Shown here: in pieces, positions 15,515 through 18,599 of the stretch
How positions within the stretch are numbered: the stretch's first letter is position 1
Layout of the letters: every line of letters starts with the position of its first letter
Source: JBEBGV01 sp040081265
Lineage (GTDB): Bacteria > Acidobacteriota > Vicinamibacteria > Vicinamibacterales > UBA2999
Length of the DNA stretch: 18,599 bases
Assembly: GCA_040081265.1 (NCBI GenBank)
Contig: JBEBGV010000084.1
Location: forward strand, 1-18,599
Direction: 5' to 3'
Position numbers and translations under genes: made by a program
The notes under the pieces: model-generated
What the model was told of the DNA's origin: nothing
Database searches by the model: none
Seen by the model: only the letters and a program-made list of their open reading frames with translations

Positions 15515-16753
15515 GTGATTGGCAGACGCCTGTTCGCCCTGCTCGCCTGCCTCTTCGTCGTCATGATCGGACTCGGGATCACCCTCCCTGTGCTTCCGTT
15601 CTATGTCGAGCGGTTGGCGCTGGCAGAGGGAGCGACGCGACGAGAAGTCGTGATGCACGTGGCGCTGTTGACCGCCGCCTACCCTTTGGGTCAGCTCGTC
15701 TTTGCTCCGCTGTGGGGACGCTGGTCCGACCGACTGGGTCGAAGGCCTTTGTTGCTGATGGGCATCGCGGGTTACGTCGTCGCGCAGTTCCTCTTCGGCT
15801 TGGCGACCTCGCTGTGGCTGCTCTACGCCGCGCGCATGCTGGGAGGCATGCTGTCCTCCGCCACCCTGCCGGTCTCAGCGGCGTACGTCGCCGATGCAAC
15901 TACCGAAGAGGAACGTGGTCGAGGCATGGCCTGGCTGGGCACGGCGACGAGCCTCGGCTTCGTCGTCGGCCCGGCGATCGGCGGAATCCTGGCGCGTCGA
16001 GATGTCCATGTCACCGCGCGCTTCGGGCACCTGCTGATTGACAGCTTCTCGATTCCATTTGTCACGGCCGCCGCACTCGGGCTGTGCGCTCTGGCCGCGG
16101 CGATACGCTGGTTGCCCGAGTCCCTGTCCGCCCAGGCCCCGCGCTCAACACGTGAGGAGCCGGAGCCGGACTGGCGAACGCTGGTGCGGGGCCTCGGCCC
16201 GCTCCTCGGTCTGGCGCTTGTGGCGCAATTCGCACTCGCCATGTTCGAGGCGACCTTCGCCCTTCATGCGCAAGCGATCCTCGGTTACGGGCCAACGGAC
16301 GTGGGAGCCGTCTTCGTCGTGTGCGGGCTCGTGATGGCCGTCTTTCAAGTGGGGGCGAGCGGCCTCCTGGCGGGGCGCGTCGATGAGATGGGCCAAATAG
16401 GGGTGGGCTTTGGGTTGATGGGAACGAGTCTCGCCGTCCTGATGCTACCGCGCACGACGGTGTCTATCCTGGCGCTGGTCGGCCTGCTCGCGCTGGGCAT
16501 GGCGCTCATCGCTCCGAATCTGTCGGCCCTGATCTCGAGACGCGGCGGGAGCCGCTGCGCCGGCACCGCACTCGGTGCCCAGAATGCGGCCAACAGCCTG
16601 GCTCAGGCGGCCGGTCCGCTGGTCGGAGGGGCGCTCTTCGTCTGGCAGATGAGCGCGCCGTATGTGCTCAGCGGAGGCGTGCTGGTGGCGATCGCGTTGG
16701 TGATCGGGTGGAATGCCCTGGCCGTGCGGCGCGCGGCGACCCTCGCGCGATGA
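15515..16753 (+). CDS. MFS transporter, drug:H+ antiporter-1 (TetA-like) family
   Basis: Twelve-helix secondary exporter, 412 residues from the GTG at 15515, two nt after the phosphoketolase stop; GGGGGAG (15496-15502) is 12 nt upstream, a little far. The frame is open to 15443, but that extension overlaps phosphoketolase and puts a non-hydrophobic leader before TM1, so I reject it. TM1 starts RRLFALLACLFVVMIGLGITLPVLPFYVERL, as in TetA-type carriers. MFS motif A is at 68-80 (WGRWSDRLGRRPLL), and the motif C-like GLATSLGFVVGPAIGG lies near TM5. Substrate is unknown. Its tight linkage to ackA-xfp suggests export of a metabolite or a general efflux role, but this is inference. Confidence 0.85.
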   Translation: MIGRRLFALLACLFVVMIGLGITLPVLPFYVERLALAEGATRREVVMHVALLTAAYPLGQLVFAPLWGRWSDRLGRRPLLLMGIAGYVVAQFLFGLATSLWLLYAARMLGGMLSSATLPVSAAYVADATTEEERGRGMAWLGTATSLGFVVGPAIGGILARRDVHVTARFGHLLIDSFSIPFVTAAALGLCALAAAIRWLPESLSAQAPRSTREEPEPDWRTLVRGLGPLLGLALVAQFALAMFEATFALHAQAILGYGPTDVGAVFVVCGLVMAVFQVGASGLLAGRVDEMGQIGVGFGLMGTSLAVLMLPRTTVSILALVGLLALGMALIAPNLSALISRRGGSRCAGTALGAQNAANSLAQAAGPLVGGALFVWQMSAPYVLSGGVLVAIALVIGWNALAVRRAATLAR

Positions 16754-16907
16754 GGCTGCGGACGAGCGCAGACCCTCCCTGTCCCCAACTGCACAGACCG
16801 CTGGGGCGCGATGGACCACACTCCAACCTGGACGTGTGAGGTTCAACGCCTCGCGGCGTCATAGCGGGCGCTGGTGAGCGACGGCAAACAACCGGAAAGA
16901 CACAGTC
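16754..16907. other. 154-bp intergenic gap after the MFS gene
   Basis: Largest non-coding stretch in the window. It holds one short hairpin, ACGCC-TCGC-GGCGT at 16846-16859, and a weak CTGCG/CGCAG pair near 16756. Neither is followed by a U-tract. No good promoter was recognised. It separates the carbon cluster from the small-protein cluster, so a terminator for the MFS transcript and a promoter for the next gene are expected here but not demonstrated. Confidence 0.35.
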
Positions 16908-17105
16908 ATGGCATGGCTTACGGAAAACTGGTTCTCGGTCCTGGTGTTCATCGCCTTTGCGGCGATGCACCTGTTCGGTCACGGTGGGCACGGTGGGCAT
17001 AGCGGTCACGGTGGAGGTGATCGTCAACGAAGCCGAGATGGCACAGACAGAGACGAACCGCGCGGTCGCCCCGTGAGCGTGAGCTCAGGCGGGCATCAGC
17101 ACTGA
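16908..17105 (+). CDS. Small single-TM His/Gly-rich protein, DUF2933-like
   Basis: 65 residues. Starts at ATG 16908 with GGAAAG (16894-16899) about 9 nt upstream. MAWLTENWFSVLVFIAFAAMHLF forms one membrane helix and is followed at once by GHGGHGGHSGHGGG, then a charged Arg/Asp tail ending GGHQH. A Trp-containing start, one helix and a GHGGHGG run match DUF2933-type proteins, which often sit beside metal-transport genes. The His run is on the side of the membrane following the helix and could bind Cu, Ni or Zn. The run is encoded by short near-repeats (16977-17018). Next gene is 30 bp downstream. Confidence 0.72.
   Translation: MAWLTENWFSVLVFIAFAAMHLFGHGGHGGHSGHGGGDRQRSRDGTDRDEPRGRPVSVSSGGHQH
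16977..17018 (+). repeat. Coding microrepeat for Gly-His units
   Basis: Imperfect repeats of GGTCACGGT / GGGCACGGT / GGGCATAGC / GGTCACGGT encode the GH/GGH units of the DUF2933-like protein. Third-base variation indicates selection on the peptide rather than recent slippage. Confidence 0.6.
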
Positions 17106-17135
17106 ACAACCGCAGCGCGTAGAGGAGTACTGGCA

Positions 17136-17405
17136 ATGCTGAATGTCAAAGTCGTGAGCTGGTCGCTTGGCCTCTTTACCGCCATCAGCTTCGTCCTGTG
17201 CGTCGTCTACGGCCTGATCGTGCCGCCGAGCCTGCACATGGCCCCATTTCTGGAGGCGGTCTTGCCGGCGTTCACGTGGCTGACGTTCGGGGGCTTCGTT
17301 CTGGGGTTGATTGAGAGTTTTCTCTATGGTGCCTACGCCGGACTCGTGTTCGTCCCCATCTACAACTTTTTCACGCGCCGGTGGGCTGTGCCGACCAAGC
17401 GGTAA
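17136..17405 (+). CDS. DUF5676-like small membrane protein
   Basis: 89 residues with two hydrophobic segments (~8-30 and ~43-70). The start at 17136 has GAGGAG (17120-17125) 10 nt upstream. The pattern FVLCVVYGLIVPPSLHM, FTWLTFGGFVLGLIESFLYG and AGLVFVPIYNFF is that of DUF5676 membrane proteins, repeatedly seen next to copper ATPases and HMA proteins. A single His (in SLHM) and the conserved Glu in the second helix (LIESF) are the polar in-membrane candidates. No function is established. It lies between the His-rich protein and the HMA-like genes, all on the same strand. Confidence 0.82.
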   Translation: MLNVKVVSWSLGLFTAISFVLCVVYGLIVPPSLHMAPFLEAVLPAFTWLTFGGFVLGLIESFLYGAYAGLVFVPIYNFFTRRWAVPTKR

Positions 17406-17474
17406 TGATGCATTGGTGTCGTCCACGTGCGCATGGGCCGTGCTCGACATCGCCGGTGGGTCTAAGGAGAGACG

Positions 17475-17852
17475 ATGAAAACGAGTGTGCTCGAAGTGCA
17501 CGACATGCTGTCGGTCTTGAGCGTGGACGGAGTGGAGAAGCGGATTGGTGAGGTACCAGGCGTCGAGAGCGTGACCGTGAATTTTGCCGCGGGAAGCGCG
17601 ACCGTGCGCTATGACGAGACCCGCCTCGAGATCACCGACATCAAGTCGGCTGTGCGCCAAAGCGGGCATGAATCCGCGGCGCCTGCCGCCACCTCGCCGA
17701 CCGACAGTCCAGCAGGCCACGCCGCACCTGGCTCGCCGCCGGCAACCCCCGCGCCGGCGGCGCCGACAGCAGTCCCTGACCCACCTGCCACCGCGGGTAC
17801 CGCTCCCGCAGGCGGCGAACAACCACACAAAGCGGCGCCGGCCAGCAGTTGA
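17475..17852 (+). CDS. Standalone HMA-fold protein with Ser in place of both metal-binding Cys (copy 1)
   Basis: 125 residues. Residues 1-67 form a ferredoxin-like HMA domain (TSVLEVHDM, VEKRIGEVPGVESVTVNFAAGSATVRYDE in two stretches, ITDIKSAVRQSGHE), but the metal loop M-x-C-x-x-C reads MLSVLS, with S13 and S16 at the Cys positions. Residues 68-125 are a Pro/Ala-rich, probably disordered tail with no known domain. The start at 17475 has AAGGAGAG 4-6 nt upstream. I recall the LSVLS variant at the N-terminus of some metal ATPases, where it may serve protein contact rather than metal binding. Here it is free-standing and is repeated 800 bp downstream. It cannot coordinate Cu in the classical way. 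Confidence 0.78.
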   Translation: MKTSVLEVHDMLSVLSVDGVEKRIGEVPGVESVTVNFAAGSATVRYDETRLEITDIKSAVRQSGHESAAPAATSPTDSPAGHAAPGSPPATPAPAAPTAVPDPPATAGTAPAGGEQPHKAAPASS

Positions 17853-17866
17853 CCGTGGAGAGCATG

Positions 17867-18244
17867 ATGACGATAGCCAATGCTTCGCAAGTAGGCGCCT
17901 CGGGTTTGCCACGCGCATTAAGAACGGCTCAGGAGGCGATCCATCTCCCGGACGTCCAGGAGATGCTGCGCAGACTCTCTGAGCATAACCTCGGCATCTT
18001 CATGCCGCACATGCACGACCACGACACGGGGGAATTCCAGCCACTGTCCGCTGACGTCACGCAGGTGGAATCTGGTTTGAACGTCTCCTTCCGACCAGCG
18101 GCAGACATTGCACACCAGACAGATCGCTTTCTCCCTGTGGGATGGTTGTGGCGTGCCGGCACCGTGATACCCGTGGCTGCGTGCGAAATGGTCTGCGAAG
18201 AAGGACAGGGCGATCCAAAGCGCCCGACTAAACACAAGATGTAG
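17867..18244 (+). CDS. Unrecognised small protein with FMPHMHDHDTGEF motif
   Basis: I cannot assign a family. The ATG at 17867 (GGAG 17857-17860, 6 nt upstream) gives 125 residues; ATG 17864, GTG 17855 and TTG 17849 are other in-frame starts. No signal peptide or membrane helix is seen. An amphipathic region (LPDVQEMLRRLSEHNLGI) leads into a Met/His/Asp cluster, FMPHMHDHDTGEF, then a beta-like stretch (TQVESGLNVSFRPA) and LPVGWLWRAG. Two Cys near the end (AACEMVC) add potential metal ligands. The C-terminus is basic. It starts 14 bp after HMA copy 1 and ends 28 bp before copy 2, so probably works with them. A cytoplasmic metal-binding or sensor role is a guess from composition. Confidence 0.68.
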   Translation: MTIANASQVGASGLPRALRTAQEAIHLPDVQEMLRRLSEHNLGIFMPHMHDHDTGEFQPLSADVTQVESGLNVSFRPAADIAHQTDRFLPVGWLWRAGTVIPVAACEMVCEEGQGDPKRPTKHKM

Positions 18245-18245
18245 A

Positions 18246-18263
18246 ACGGCATCTTCATGCCGT
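18246..18263 (+). promoter_or_regulatory. Perfect 7-bp intercistronic hairpin abutting the RBS of HMA copy 2
   Basis: ACGGCAT (18246-18252), loop CTTC (18253-18256), ATGCCGT (18257-18263). It starts two nt after the stop codon of the preceding gene, and GGAG of the next gene begins at 18264-18265, directly after the stem. It could limit readthrough, protect a processed 3' end, or modulate translation of the downstream gene. There is no U-tract. Confidence 0.5.
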
Positions 18264-18272
18264 GGAGACTGG

Positions 18273-18599
18273 ATGAAAACGAGCGTTCTTGACGTGCATG
18301 CCATGTTGTCGGTCTTGAGCGTGGACGACGTGGAAGAGCGGATTGGCGAGGTCCCGGGTGTCGACAGCGTGACCGTGAATTACGCTGCCGGAAATGCCAC
18401 TGTGCGCTACGACGAAACGCGTCTCGAGGTTGCCGATATCAAGTCGGTCGTGCGCCAACGCGGGTATGAGTCCGCCGCGCCCGCCGCCGCGCCGACGGGC
18501 GGCGGTGACGAAGGCGACGTGGCACCGGGCGCGCCGGCCACGCCCCCCGTACCGCCGGTGCCGACAACAGCCGCGGCGGCGGGCGCGGCGGACTCATAC
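18273..18599 (+). CDS. HMA-fold protein with Ser in place of both Cys (copy 2; truncated by window end)
   Basis: ATG at 18273, with GGAG (18265-18268) 4-5 nt upstream; the frame is open to the last base, giving 109 residues. Residues 1-67 match copy 1 closely, with about 12 substitutions, including E7D, D10A, G19D, K22E, F37Y, S41N, S63R and H65Y. They keep the same MLSVLS loop at 11-16. An Ala/Pro/Gly-rich linker follows (from ~68). The gene may end soon, like copy 1, or continue into a larger protein such as a P-type ATPase. I cannot decide from this window. Confidence 0.75.
   Translation, partial: MKTSVLDVHAMLSVLSVDDVEERIGEVPGVDSVTVNYAAGNATVRYDETRLEVADIKSVVRQRGYESAAPAAAPTGGGDEGDVAPGAPATPPVPPVPTTAAAAGAADSY

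Noticed and set aside
14671..15582. 303-codon - strand frame opposite phosphoketolase
   Set aside because: Shadow frame; the + strand encodes conserved phosphoketolase sequence throughout.
16846..16859. ACGCC-TCGC-GGCGT hairpin as a terminator for the MFS gene
   Set aside because: Only 5 bp, no U-tract, and about 90 bp after the stop; noted in the gap entry but too weak to call.
16977..17018. Possible short tandem array or CRISPR-like repeat
   Set aside because: Units are 9 bp, imperfect, in frame and encode Gly-His; no spacers.
1..18599. Mobile-element signature (transposase, integrase, IS ends, tRNA attachment site)
   Set aside because: None found on either strand, so any island-like transfer cannot be shown from this window.

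Overview
The window is a high-GC (roughly 60-65 % by eye) bacterial chromosome or metagenome contig with about 18 protein genes. Nearly all lie on the + strand, packed with 4-bp ATGA overlaps or very short gaps. The gene set suggests an environmental bacterium. Members of Acidobacteriota (Vicinamibacteria-like) are my best guess, because of a bacterial copy of archaeal-type GAPDH and a degenerate HMA protein family I associate with such genomes. This is inference, not a phylogenetic result. There is no rRNA, tRNA, transposase, integrase or CRISPR array. No DNA-binding regulator is visible.

Region 1 (1-10616) is a copper/silver resistance island. It opens with the 3' part of a CusA/CzcA-type RND efflux pump. 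After a 112-bp gap holding a perfect 10-bp inverted repeat comes a P1B-1 copper ATPase, whose N-terminus carries a YHS domain and a CPMHP-type metal-binding domain. A small secreted His-rich protein follows. Then comes a tight run: membrane-anchored cytochrome c, CopA/PcoA-type multicopper oxidase (Tat-exported), CopB-type outer-membrane protein, a secreted AHEGHDH protein with a DUF5666-like domain, two paralogous DUF6644-like four-helix membrane proteins, and a DUF411 periplasmic metal-binding protein. Together these would pump Cu(I)/Ag(I) out of the cytoplasm, oxidise or sequester copper in the periplasm, and carry it to the outside.

Region 2 (10617-16753) is a carbon/energy cluster. A convergent hairpin at 10630-10653 separates it from Region 1. 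On the - strand, archaeal-type (type II) glyceraldehyde-3-phosphate dehydrogenase is followed 9 bp later by a 47-aa YHS protein. Divergently, acetate kinase overlaps phosphoketolase, and an MFS exporter starts 2 nt after the phosphoketolase stop. Phosphoketolase makes acetyl-phosphate (plus GAP from xylulose-5-P), acetate kinase turns it into ATP and acetate, and GAPDH could oxidise the GAP.

Region 3 (16754-18599) returns to small, probably metal-linked proteins: a His/Gly-rich single-TM protein (DUF2933-like), a DUF5676-like membrane protein, and two tandem copies of an HMA-fold protein in which both metal-binding Cys are Ser. The second copy runs off the window. Between the copies lies an unrecognised 125-aa protein with a Met/His cluster. 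No gap between genes exceeds about 155 bp.
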